Shown piece after piece: positions 1 through 5,589 of a DNA stretch of 6,607 bases (the stretch's first letter is position 1; every line of letters starts with the position of its first letter). A model generated the notes under the pieces. The model searched no databases. It had not been told where the DNA came from and saw only the letters and a program-made list of their open reading frames with translations. Location: assembly GCA_029263035.1 (NCBI GenBank), contig JAJCYF010000193.1:1-6607 (forward strand). The letters are read 5' to 3'. This DNA is from Actinomycetes bacterium. Lineage in GTDB: Bacteria > Actinomycetota > CADDZG01 > JAHWKV01. A program made the translations under genes and the position numbers.

Positions 1-4
1 CCCG

Positions 5-40
5 GGAAGGTTTCGGTTGGTACTCCAACCGTCAGCTTCC
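5..40 (+). other. Two-tier inverted repeat at the left edge
   Basis: The inner stem is CGGTTGG (14-20) against CCAACCG (25-31) with the loop TACT. The outer stem is GGAAG (5-9) against CTTCC (36-40), separated from the inner one by 4-nt internal loops. No T-run follows directly; the nearest, TTTTT, is at 54-58, so it is not a standard terminator. It could be an RNA hairpin of the leader, the 3' structure of an upstream transcript, or an operator. It has no tRNA T-arm consensus. Confidence 0.35.
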
Positions 41-220
41 GGTCTTCCGCCACTTTTTGACCTCCTTATTGGATTACCCCGAAATGGGGACGTCGCCGGG
101 CCCCTTGAGGCGCGGCGAATTAATGCGAAAAAGTGCTTGCGTAGGCTACTGGATATGGCAGGGCAAAATCATCTTTGTCCTTTTATGAAAAGCGGATGGG
201 AAGCGGCGGCAGAAGTGGCC

Positions 221-236
221 GGCCGGCGCCCCCGGC
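221..236 (+). repeat. GC-rich 16-bp direct repeat, copy 1
   Basis: The sequence GGCCGGCGCCCCCGGC occurs here and, identically, at 403-418. This copy lies within a longer self-complementary block: GGCCGG at 217-222 can pair with CCGGCC at 232-237. The two copies flank the terminator. In such GC-rich DNA a 16-base identity within 200 bases is notable but could still be low-complexity convergence. Confidence 0.5.
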
Positions 237-271
237 CGATAGCCCCCGGACGGTATTGCCTAATACTTTTT

Positions 272-300
272 GAGCGGAGTTTTAAAAGCGCTCTCAGCGC
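272..300 (+). promoter_or_regulatory. Two mutually exclusive small hairpins before the terminator
   Basis: GAGCG (272-276) can pair with CGCTC (289-293). Alternatively GCGCT (288-292) can pair with AGCGC (296-300) around a CTC loop. The two stems share bases 289-292, so they cannot coexist. The T-run at 267-271 could also pair weakly with the A-run (316-321) that forms the 5' flank of the terminator. This is the layout expected of an attenuator switch, but the stems are short and their role is inference only. Confidence 0.25.
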
Positions 301-315
301 CAACAGTTTCATTTC

Positions 316-342
316 AAAAAAGTGGGCTTCCGGCCCATTTTT
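316..342 (+). terminator. Intrinsic terminator / putative attenuator upstream of rimP
   Basis: The stem GTGGGC (322-327) pairs with GCCCAT (333-338; one G-U pair) around the loop TTCCG. It is extended by A-U pairs from the A-run 318-321 to the T-run 339-342. A GC core, a tight loop and a run of five Ts (338-342) is the standard Rho-independent form. The A-run on the other side (316-321) means it could also work on the - strand, but no - strand gene ends here. It sits about 115 nt before the rimP start codon, so it either ends an unseen upstream transcript or acts as an attenuator inside the operon leader. Autoregulatory leader termination of nusA operons is known in Bacillus subtilis and Escherichia coli; its use here is inferred. 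Confidence 0.75.
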
Positions 343-347
343 GGTTT

Positions 348-396
348 TCCGGAGCAGTGAGTTTTCGGCCGGACGGCGGTTGCGCCCGGCTCCGGA
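348..396 (+). other. Long-range stem between terminator and rimP
   Basis: TCCGGAGC (348-355) is the exact reverse complement of GCTCCGGA (389-396), an 8-bp stem. It encloses a nested hairpin, GGCG (375-378) with CGCC (383-386) around GTTG. There is no T-run after it, so it is not a terminator. It could stabilise the transcript 5' end or serve as a protein or processing site in the leader RNA. Confidence 0.35.
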
Positions 397-402
397 TCGG
401 TT

Positions 403-418
403 GGCCGGCGCCCCCGGC
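403..418 (+). repeat. GC-rich 16-bp direct repeat, copy 2
   Basis: Identical to the copy at 221-236. It lies about 29 nt before the rimP ribosome binding site. CCCC (411-414) can also form a short stem with GGGG (419-422), which may influence access to the translation start. Confidence 0.5.
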
Positions 419-446
419 GGGGAACTTTCACGCTGGGTGACAACTT

Positions 447-452
447 AGGAGG
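447..452 (+). promoter_or_regulatory. Ribosome binding site of rimP (decides the start)
   Basis: AGGAGG is a full Shine-Dalgarno core. It overlaps the possible GTG start at 452-454, which therefore cannot use it, and lies 5 nt before the in-frame TTG at 458-460. That spacing favours TTG as the true start. Confidence 0.8.
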
Positions 453-457
453 TGGCT

Positions 458-1024
458 TTGGCCAGGCTTGAAGTAAGCCCAGCGGTTCGTGCCATCTGCC
501 AAACGGTGGCCGATCGCCAGAACGTGGAGTTGGTCGACGTTCGTTACGGCCGGTCGGGCAGGAATGTCGCCCTGGAGGTGATCGTCGACCGCGACGGGGA
601 CGTCGATTTCGACCTGATCACCGAGGTTTCCAAAGATCTTTCAGACACCCTCGATGAGGACGAGGACCTCATCGAAGGCAGCTACATGCTCGAGGTTTCA
701 TCCGCAGGGCTGGAAAGGCCTCTGATGAAGCCGTCCGACTACGACCGATTCGCCGGTCAGGAGATCAAGGTCGTGTGCCGCGAGCCGGTGGACGGCAGGA
801 ATCAGTTCCGGGGCCCCATCGCCTCTGCCGGGACCGAAACCTTCACCCTGGACCTGCGAGACCGGGGGATGGTGGAGATCCCCTACGAGATCGTAAAGAA
901 AGCGCACCTGTGGGTCGATTGGGAAGAAGAGCTCAAAAGGGCGGAAGAGATCCAAGTTGACGAGGGCGACGAGGTACCGCAGCGCCGCCGTAAGAAGAAG
1001 TCGTTGGAAGGAAGAGGTCGTTAG
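458..1024 (+). CDS. rimP: Ribosome maturation factor RimP
   Basis: RimP is a cytoplasmic factor that binds the free 30S subunit and assists its maturation. The 188-residue product shows the family pattern. The N-terminal half carries a DVRYGR...LEVIVDRDGDVDFD region and the signature LEVSSAGLERPL at residues 78-89. The family usually has Pro where Ala83 stands. A C-terminal SH3-like half follows (around QEIKVVCREPVDG to KKAHLWVDWE). The end is a short acidic stretch followed by a Lys/Arg-rich tail (RRRKKK), common in actinobacterial members. The start chosen is TTG at 458, because AGGAGG lies 5 nt before it; a GTG two codons upstream overlaps that site. The stop TAG abuts the nusA ATG directly, so the two are very likely translationally coupled. 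Confidence 0.93.
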   Translation: MARLEVSPAVRAICQTVADRQNVELVDVRYGRSGRNVALEVIVDRDGDVDFDLITEVSKDLSDTLDEDEDLIEGSYMLEVSSAGLERPLMKPSDYDRFAGQEIKVVCREPVDGRNQFRGPIASAGTETFTLDLRDRGMVEIPYEIVKKAHLWVDWEEELKRAEEIQVDEGDEVPQRRRKKKSLEGRGR

Positions 1025-2131
1025 ATGAATCCAATTGATATGGATGCTCTTCGTCTGGTTGAACGCGAGAAGGGCATCGCGTTCGAAAGCGTTGTTGTAG
1101 CTCTCGAACAGGCACTTGCCGCCGCGTACAAAAGGTCCCCGGAAGCTGCCGCCCCCGAAGCCCGGGTAGAGATTGATCGGAAATCGGGCGAGGTGATCGT
1201 CTACGCCCAAGACGTAGAGGAGATCGAGGAGACCGGCGAGTTCAAGGTGACCAAGGAGTGGGAGGCCACCCCGCCGGACTTCGGGCGGATCGCCGCCCAG
1301 ACCGCCAAGCAGGTCATCCTTCAGAGGATTCGTGAGGCAGAGCGGGAGATCACCTACGGCGAGTACTCCGGACGTGAGGGTGACATCGTGACCGCCATCG
1401 TTCAGCAGGCCGACCCGCGCTACGTCCTTTTGGACCTGGGCAAAGGTGTCGAGGCTCTGCTGCCGCAGCAGGAGCAGGTTCCCGGGGAGCGGTACGACCA
1501 CGGTTCGCGGGTGAAGGCCTACATCGTGGAGGTCCGGCGTTCGCCCAAGGGCCCGCAGATCGTCTGCTCGCGCACGCATCCCAACCTGATCCGCAAGCTG
1601 TTCGAGCTGGAGGTGCCTGAAATCCTGGACGGCGTCGTCGAGATCAAGCAGGTGGCACGGGAGCCCGGGCACCGCTCCAAGATCGCAGTTGCCTCCAACG
1701 ACAAGAACGTAGACCCCACCGGCGCCTGTGTCGGTCCCCGGGGATCCCGGGTCCGAATGGTGGTCAACGAGCTTCGCGGGGAGAAGGTCGATATCATTAC
1801 CTGGTCGGACGACATCGGGCAGTTTGTAGCCAATGCCTTGTCACCGGCGAAGGTCAAAGAGGTCCTGATCGACCCCGAGACCCAGACGGCCGAGGTTACG
1901 GTTCCCGACTTCCAGCTTTCACTGGCTATCGGCAAGGAGGGGCAGAACGCCCGTCTGGCCGCTCGCCTAACCGGCTGGAGGATCGATATCAAGAGCGAGA
2001 CTCAGGCGGCAAGTGAGAGCGCCGCGGCTTCGTCAGCAAGCGCCGCGGCTTCGTCAGGTAGCGCCGCGGCTTCGGACGACACGGCGGATAAAGCAAAGGC
2101 GGCAAAAGCAGATGCCGCGGCAGGGGGTTGA
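1025..2131 (+). CDS. nusA: Transcription termination/antitermination factor NusA
   Basis: NusA binds RNA polymerase and nascent RNA, promoting pausing, intrinsic termination and antitermination complexes. The 368 residues show an N-terminal polymerase-binding domain (about 1-107), an S1 domain (about 111-178), KH1 with the GPRGSR loop at 237-242, and KH2 with IGKEGQN at 302-308. It lacks the C-terminal acidic repeats of the 495-residue E. coli protein, as is usual for actinobacterial and Bacillus forms. After about residue 327 there is an Ala/Ser/Lys-rich tail of roughly 40 residues with three copies of a 7-residue unit. The ATG follows the rimP stop with no gap. The purine-rich stretch GGAAGGAAGAGG (1006-1017) provides the ribosome binding site. 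The 3' end overlaps ylxR by 20 nt. NusA may feed back on the terminator upstream of the operon. Confidence 0.97.
   Translation: MNPIDMDALRLVEREKGIAFESVVVALEQALAAAYKRSPEAAAPEARVEIDRKSGEVIVYAQDVEEIEETGEFKVTKEWEATPPDFGRIAAQTAKQVILQRIREAEREITYGEYSGREGDIVTAIVQQADPRYVLLDLGKGVEALLPQQEQVPGERYDHGSRVKAYIVEVRRSPKGPQIVCSRTHPNLIRKLFELEVPEILDGVVEIKQVAREPGHRSKIAVASNDKNVDPTGACVGPRGSRVRMVVNELRGEKVDIITWSDDIGQFVANALSPAKVKEVLIDPETQTAEVTVPDFQLSLAIGKEGQNARLAARLTGWRIDIKSETQAASESAAASSASAAASSGSAAASDDTADKAKAAKADAAAGG
2018..2080 (+). repeat. Three 21-bp in-frame tandem repeats in the nusA tail
   Basis: Three consecutive 21-bp units start at 2018, 2039 and 2060. All three share the first 15 bases, and the first two are identical over 19 bases. 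They encode SAAASSA, SAAASSG and SAAASDD. As 21 is a multiple of three, copy changes keep the frame. The near-identity at the DNA level, including silent positions, points to recent slippage or duplication rather than selection on the protein alone. The segment lies outside the folded KH domains. Confidence 0.9.
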
Positions 2132-2408
2132 AAGAAGCTGCTGCGCTTGCCGGACGCGCCGGGAGAAGCACCAACTGGTTCGTTTTGCTGAGGTGCCGCC
2201 GGGCCGGGTCGAATTAGACCCGGAGGGCACCGCCGGAGGCAGGGGCGGGTACGTTTGCCGCTCGATCTCCTGTATGGAGCTGGCCTTGAAGCGCGGCGGT
2301 CTGGCAAGAACATTGAAAACCGCGATACCTGCAGAGCAGGCAGCGGCCCTAAGGACGAGCTTCGTGGGATATCTTGGAGTTATAGATGACAAGCATCAGA
2401 GTTCATGA
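2112..2408 (+). CDS. ylxR: YlxR/RnpM family small RNA-binding protein (DUF448)
   Basis: This 98-residue protein belongs to the family that sits between nusA and infB in many bacteria. In Bacillus subtilis the protein, renamed RnpM, binds RNase P RNA and modulates RNase P activity. Visible family marks are the N-terminal ERSCCACRTRREK segment (Cys10, Cys11, Cys13), LVRFAEVPPG at 22-31, and the core GGRGGYVC at 42-49, followed by Cys54 and a basic helix (LALKRGG). The ATG at 2112 lies within the end of nusA (20-nt overlap), with only a weak AAAGG 12 nt before it, so coupling to nusA translation is likely. Upstream in-frame codons belong to the nusA repeat region read in another frame and are not part of the gene. 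The 3' end overlaps infB by 23 nt. Confidence 0.92.
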   Translation: MPRQGVERSCCACRTRREKHQLVRFAEVPPGRVELDPEGTAGGRGGYVCRSISCMELALKRGGLARTLKTAIPAEQAAALRTSFVGYLGVIDDKHQSS

Positions 2409-4890
2409 AGTAGCAAAGCGATTAGGTCTCTCCTCTAAGGAGACGGTCGAAAAGTTTCTCGCGCTCGGAGTCCCGGTAAAGGGCCACTCCTCCTCAGTTT
2501 CTGAGGCCGATATCACCAAACTCGTCAAGTCCCTGAACGGCGACGGGGCCAAGCCGGCTCCCGCCAAACCGGCGGGGGCAGCAAAGACCCCGGCCCCGGC
2601 CAAAGCGGCGGCACCGGCGAAGTCTGCGTCCCCTGCGAAGTCTGCGGCATCAGCCAAAGCGACGGCTCCCGCCAAACAGGGCACTCCGGCGAAAGCCGCA
2701 CCGGCAGGTAAGGCCCCGGCTCCTTCACCGGCGGCCCGGACTGCCACGCCTGCTCCGGATCCCGCACCCGCCAAACCGGCGGCACCGGCGCAGCCGGCAG
2801 CACCCGCCAAACCGGCCGCAACCCGCCAGCCGCCCCCCGCACCGCAGCGGCCGGCCGCTGCGCAATCAACCTCTAAGCCCTCGGCGCCGGCGACACCCGC
2901 TCCCGCCCAGGGATCCGCCCGCCCCGGACAGGCTCGTCCGGACAACCGCCCCGGGCAGGGATCCAACCGTCCCGGAGGCAGGCCCCAGGGCCAGGGCGGC
3001 AACCGCCAGGGGGGACCCGGTCAGGGCCGCCAGGGCGGCAGCCCGCAACCGGGCCGTAAAGAACGAAACCCGGCCCCCGCGGCTCCGGTTGAGGTTCCGG
3101 CTCCGGCAGCCACCGAATCCGCTCCGCCCTCGGGCGTCGTCCACGTCCCCCACGGCGTGACCGTCGAGGACCTTGCCGAAAAGCTCGGTCATTCTCCCGG
3201 GGAGATCATCAAGACTCTTTTGATGCTGGGTGAGATGAAGACCATCACCCAGTCCCTTTCCGACTCACTGGTGGAGATCGTCGCCGAGGAGTTCGGCGTC
3301 AAGGTCGAGATTCTGTCGGTGGAGGAAGAGGCCAAGGAGCAGGAGGACCAGGCCGAGATCCCCGATGACCCGGCAAGCCTGGTCGGCCGGGCCCCCATCG
3401 TCACCGTCATGGGCCACGTCGACCACGGAAAGAGCTCCATCCTTCAGCAGTTCCGCAAGAAGGAGATGCTCTCGCTGGAGGCAGGCGGGATCACCCAGGC
3501 CATCGGTGCCTATCAGGTGCACACCCCCGACGGCCGAACCGTTACCTTTATCGACACGCCGGGTCACGAAGCCTTCACTCAGATGCGAGCCCGCGGCGCC
3601 CAGGTCACCGACATTGCCATCCTGGTGGTCGCAGCCGACGACGGAGTCCAGCCCCAGACGGTTGAGGCCATGGACCACGCCAAGGCTGCCGGTGTTCCGA
3701 TCATCGTCGCGGTCAACAAGATCGACAAGCCCGAGTCGGACCCCATCCGGGCACGCCAGCAGCTTGCCGAGCACGGACTGTCCCCCGAAGAGTGGGGCGG
3801 CGACACCGTGTTCGTCGATGTCTCCGCCAAGGCCGGGACCAACCTGGACGACCTGCTTGAGATGGTCCACCTGGTAACCGACATGCAGGAGTTGAAGGCC
3901 AACCCGAACACCACCGCCCGGGGGGTTTCCGTGGAGGCTCACCTGGACAAGGGCCGGGGTCCGCTGGCCACGCTCATCGTCCAGAAGGGCACATTGAACG
4001 TGGGCGACCCTGTGGTGTGCGGCGCAGCCTGGGCCAAGGTCCGGGCTCTGACCGACGAAGCCGGCAAGACCGTCAAGAAGGCAGGTCCCTCCCAGCCGGT
4101 CCTGGTGACCGGTTGGTCCAAGGTTCCGCTGGCCGGCGACGAGTTCCGGGTGGTTGCCGACGAACGTGAGGCCAAGCGGATCTCGCAGGAGCGCGAGATC
4201 AAGCTGCGCCAGGCGGAGCTTGCCGAGGGCGGCAAGGGTATGAGCCTGGAGGAGCTGCTGTCCAAGGCCCGCACCGGAGACAGCCCGGAGTTGAAGCTGA
4301 TTGTCCGGGCCAACTCGCAGGGTGCCATCGAGGCCCTCTCCGAGTCCATCGACAAGCTCGACCAGTCGCTGGTGCGTACGGTGATCCAGCGCAAGGCGGT
4401 CGGTGCCATCAACGAGAACGACATCTGGATGGCCAAGGCCTCCGGCGCCATCGTGGTGGGCTTTGCGGTCCGCCCCGACACCGGCGCCCGCCAGCTTGCC
4501 GAGAAGGAGGGCGTGGATGTCCGTCTGTACGAGGTCATCTACCAGCTGCTCGACGACATCACCAAGGCCACCCACGGCCTGCTGGCTCCTCTGGAGGAGG
4601 AGGTCGTCATGGGTACCGCCGAGGTCCGGGACACGTTCCGCACCCCGAAGGCGGTTGTCGCCGGAAGCTACGTCACCGACGGCAAGGTGGTCCGCAACTC
4701 CAAGGCGCGGCTGCTGCGCGACGGCAAGGTCATCCACACCGGGGAGATATCGAGCCTTCGGCGCTTCAAGGACGATGTGCGTGAGGTCACGTTCGGCTAC
4801 GAGTGCGGCATCACCATCGCCGGGTACAACGACATCAAGATAGGCGACATCATCGAGACCTACGAGATTCGCGAGGTAGCGCGCACCTAA
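2386..4890 (+). CDS. infB: Translation initiation factor IF-2
   Basis: IF-2 is the GTPase that brings formyl-Met-tRNA to the 30S subunit and promotes subunit joining. The 834 residues show: an IF2_N domain (1-50); a disordered linker (51-249), first Ala/Pro/Lys-rich, then Gly/Gln/Arg/Asn-rich (about 178-227); a second IF2_N-like domain (250-315); the G domain with GHVDHGKS (343-350), the switch I GGIT (367-370), DTPGH (390-394, with the catalytic His), NKID (444-447) and SAK (480-482); a beta-barrel domain II (from about 516); domain III (from about 635); and the C-terminal tRNA-binding domain (about 742-834, with AEVRDTF, SLRRFKDDV and GYECGI). The switch I motif reads GITQAIGAY, where I recall His as the common residue in place of Ala372. 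The ATG has GGAG 6 nt before it. It overlaps ylxR by 23 nt and ends 2 nt before ylxP. Confidence 0.98.
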   Translation: MTSIRVHEVAKRLGLSSKETVEKFLALGVPVKGHSSSVSEADITKLVKSLNGDGAKPAPAKPAGAAKTPAPAKAAAPAKSASPAKSAASAKATAPAKQGTPAKAAPAGKAPAPSPAARTATPAPDPAPAKPAAPAQPAAPAKPAATRQPPPAPQRPAAAQSTSKPSAPATPAPAQGSARPGQARPDNRPGQGSNRPGGRPQGQGGNRQGGPGQGRQGGSPQPGRKERNPAPAAPVEVPAPAATESAPPSGVVHVPHGVTVEDLAEKLGHSPGEIIKTLLMLGEMKTITQSLSDSLVEIVAEEFGVKVEILSVEEEAKEQEDQAEIPDDPASLVGRAPIVTVMGHVDHGKSSILQQFRKKEMLSLEAGGITQAIGAYQVHTPDGRTVTFIDTPGHEAFTQMRARGAQVTDIAILVVAADDGVQPQTVEAMDHAKAAGVPIIVAVNKIDKPESDPIRARQQLAEHGLSPEEWGGDTVFVDVSAKAGTNLDDLLEMVHLVTDMQELKANPNTTARGVSVEAHLDKGRGPLATLIVQKGTLNVGDPVVCGAAWAKVRALTDEAGKTVKKAGPSQPVLVTGWSKVPLAGDEFRVVADEREAKRISQEREIKLRQAELAEGGKGMSLEELLSKARTGDSPELKLIVRANSQGAIEALSESIDKLDQSLVRTVIQRKAVGAINENDIWMAKASGAIVVGFAVRPDTGARQLAEKEGVDVRLYEVIYQLLDDITKATHGLLAPLEEEVVMGTAEVRDTFRTPKAVVAGSYVTDGKVVRNSKARLLRDGKVIHTGEISSLRRFKDDVREVTFGYECGITIAGYNDIKIGDIIETYEIREVART
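2548..3066 (+). repeat. Low-complexity linker of infB (Ala/Pro/Lys then Gly/Gln/Arg)
   Basis: Imperfect short repeats built on CCCGCCAAACCGGC-like and GCGAAGTCTGCG-like words encode PAKPA, APAKS and related units (to about 2910). A GGC/CAG/CGC-rich block (2917-3066) then encodes Gly, Gln, Arg, Asn and Pro. The product is basic and surely disordered. Length and composition of this linker vary widely between species, and it is a likely site of replication slippage. Confidence 0.8.
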
Positions 4891-4892
4891 AC

Positions 4893-5186
4893 ATGTTCGT
4901 AGGGGTTGCCACCTTCGACTTCTTGGTGCCTGGGTCCACGTCGTTGAAGGAAAAGCGAAGGGTTGTTCAAAGCATGATCGGGACCCTCAGCTCCAGGTTC
5001 AACGTGGCCGTGGCCGAGGTGGAGCACCAGGATCTGCGGCAGCGGGGGACCTTAGGGGTATCTTGCGTGTCGAACTCGTCATTCCACGCCCAGAAAATGC
5101 TGCACGAGGTGGAGCGGTATCTTCGAGGCCGCTACGAGGTCGAGATAGTGAACGTAGACATCGAGGTGATGGTCCCGGATGCCTAG
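4893..5186 (+). CDS. ylxP: YlxP-like conserved protein (DUF503)
   Basis: This 97-residue protein belongs to DUF503, found next to rbfA in Firmicutes and Actinomycetota. Its biochemical role is not established, though its location suggests a link to ribosome assembly or RNA. Family marks are the N-terminal VGVATFDFLVPGSTSLKEKRR (SLKEKRR at residues 17-23), FNVAVAEVEHQDLRQRGTLGV (36-56) with the conserved E-H-Q-D block at 44-47, and a C-terminal beta strand (VEIVNVDIEVM). No signal peptide or membrane segment is seen. The ATG at 4893 is 2 nt after the infB stop. The nearest GAGG (4873-4876) is 16 nt away, so the ribosome probably re-initiates after infB. The longer upstream frame is the infB tail read out of phase. 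The 3' end overlaps rbfA by 8 nt. Confidence 0.9.
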   Translation: MFVGVATFDFLVPGSTSLKEKRRVVQSMIGTLSSRFNVAVAEVEHQDLRQRGTLGVSCVSNSSFHAQKMLHEVERYLRGRYEVEIVNVDIEVMVPDA

Positions 5187-5589
5187 GAATTATCCCCGCT
5201 CCAACCGCGTTGAAGAGCTTGCCCGTGAGGTGTTGAGCGAGGCCGTCCGGGAGATGAAGGACCCCAGGGTCGGGTTCGTCACCATCACCGCGGTCAAGAT
5301 CGAAAAGGACATGCGGGTGGCCCACGTCTACGTGAGCACCATGGGGACGGAGTCGGAGCGCAACAACACCTTGTCGGCCCTCAAGCACGCCAGATCGCAC
5401 CTGAGGTCGACGATGGGCCGGGAGATCCGGCTGCGCCGGGTCCCCGAGATCGACATTGTCGAGGACCACACCGCCGAGACGTCACAGCGCCTGGAGGAGT
5501 TGCTGAGGGGCCTGGGCGTCTCGCAGGCACCGGAGACCGATAGCCTGGCCGACAAGTACAACCTGCCAGAGGATGAGGAGACGCCGTGA
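5179..5589 (+). CDS. rbfA: 30S ribosome-binding factor RbfA
   Basis: RbfA is a cytoplasmic assembly factor that binds the 30S subunit near the 5' end helix of 16S rRNA, and in E. coli aids maturation and cold growth. The 136-residue product has the family's N-terminal helix (SNRVEELAREVLSEAVREM), the KH-type core DPRVGFVTITAVKIEKDMRVAHVYVS (about 28-53), and ALKHARSHLRSTMGREIRLRRVPEIDIVED, ending in a helix (RLEELLRGLG). A short acidic tail follows, absent from some homologues. ATG at 5179 lies 8 nt inside the end of ylxP, with GAGGTG at 5163-5168 as a well-placed ribosome binding site. The stop TGA overlaps the GTG start of nrnA (GTGA). RimP, IF-2 and RbfA in one operon unite 30S assembly with initiation. 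Confidence 0.96.
   Translation: MPRNYPRSNRVEELAREVLSEAVREMKDPRVGFVTITAVKIEKDMRVAHVYVSTMGTESERNNTLSALKHARSHLRSTMGREIRLRRVPEIDIVEDHTAETSQRLEELLRGLGVSQAPETDSLADKYNLPEDEETP
5575..5580 (+). promoter_or_regulatory. Ribosome binding site of nrnA
   Basis: GAGGAG ends 5 nt before the GTG at 5586-5588, and no in-frame ATG is near. This supports the GTG start, which overlaps the rbfA stop as GTGA. Confidence 0.75.

Larger units (their letters stand above)
1..457 (+). promoter_or_regulatory. Non-coding, structured 5' leader of the rimP-nusA-infB operon
   Basis: No believable protein is encoded here. The reading frames that stay open have mixed third-position bases, unlike the strongly G/C-ending codons of the genes downstream, and their products resemble no family I know. 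The stretch alternates AT-rich islands (about 119-200, 253-287, 301-348) with very GC-rich blocks, and contains several inverted repeats listed separately, among them an intrinsic terminator. I searched for paired -35 and -10 boxes and found nothing convincing: TTGACC at 57-62 lacks a good -10 at the right distance, and TAGGCT at 142-147 lacks a -35. The transcription start is therefore unknown. The upstream gene is outside the window. Calling this a leader is an inference from its position, its structure and the absence of genes. Confidence 0.45.

Noticed and set aside
57..85. TTGACC as a -35 box of a promoter
   Set aside because: No acceptable -10 element lies 16-19 nt downstream.
3..187. 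Open frame entering from the left edge, possible 3' end of an upstream gene
   Set aside because: The translated segment has no recognisable domain and unusual composition, and the region is hairpin-rich. It cannot be supported as coding.
253..271. GTATT/AATAC hairpin followed by TTTTT, resembling a second terminator
   Set aside because: The stem is only five mostly A-T pairs, too weak for a credible terminator in a GC-rich genome. It was kept only as a possible partner in leader folding.
17..448. Open frame of 143 codons starting with TTG, preceded by GGGAAGG
   Set aside because: Its third codon positions are mixed, unlike the real genes here. It runs straight through the terminator hairpin, its start sits in another hairpin, and its product resembles no known family.
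698..1672. 324-codon frame on the - strand across rimP and nusA
   Set aside because: It overlaps two well-identified genes and shows no family features, so it is a composition artefact.
3190..3240. Internal start giving a short IF-2 form, as in E. coli
   Set aside because: Candidate ATG codons here lack a correctly spaced ribosome binding site and would begin inside the second IF2_N-like domain.
3265..4737. 490-codon frame on the - strand inside infB
   Set aside because: It is an antisense shadow of a GC-rich gene: infB is certain on the + strand, and the antisense product shows no domain and carries the bias expected from reversed codons.
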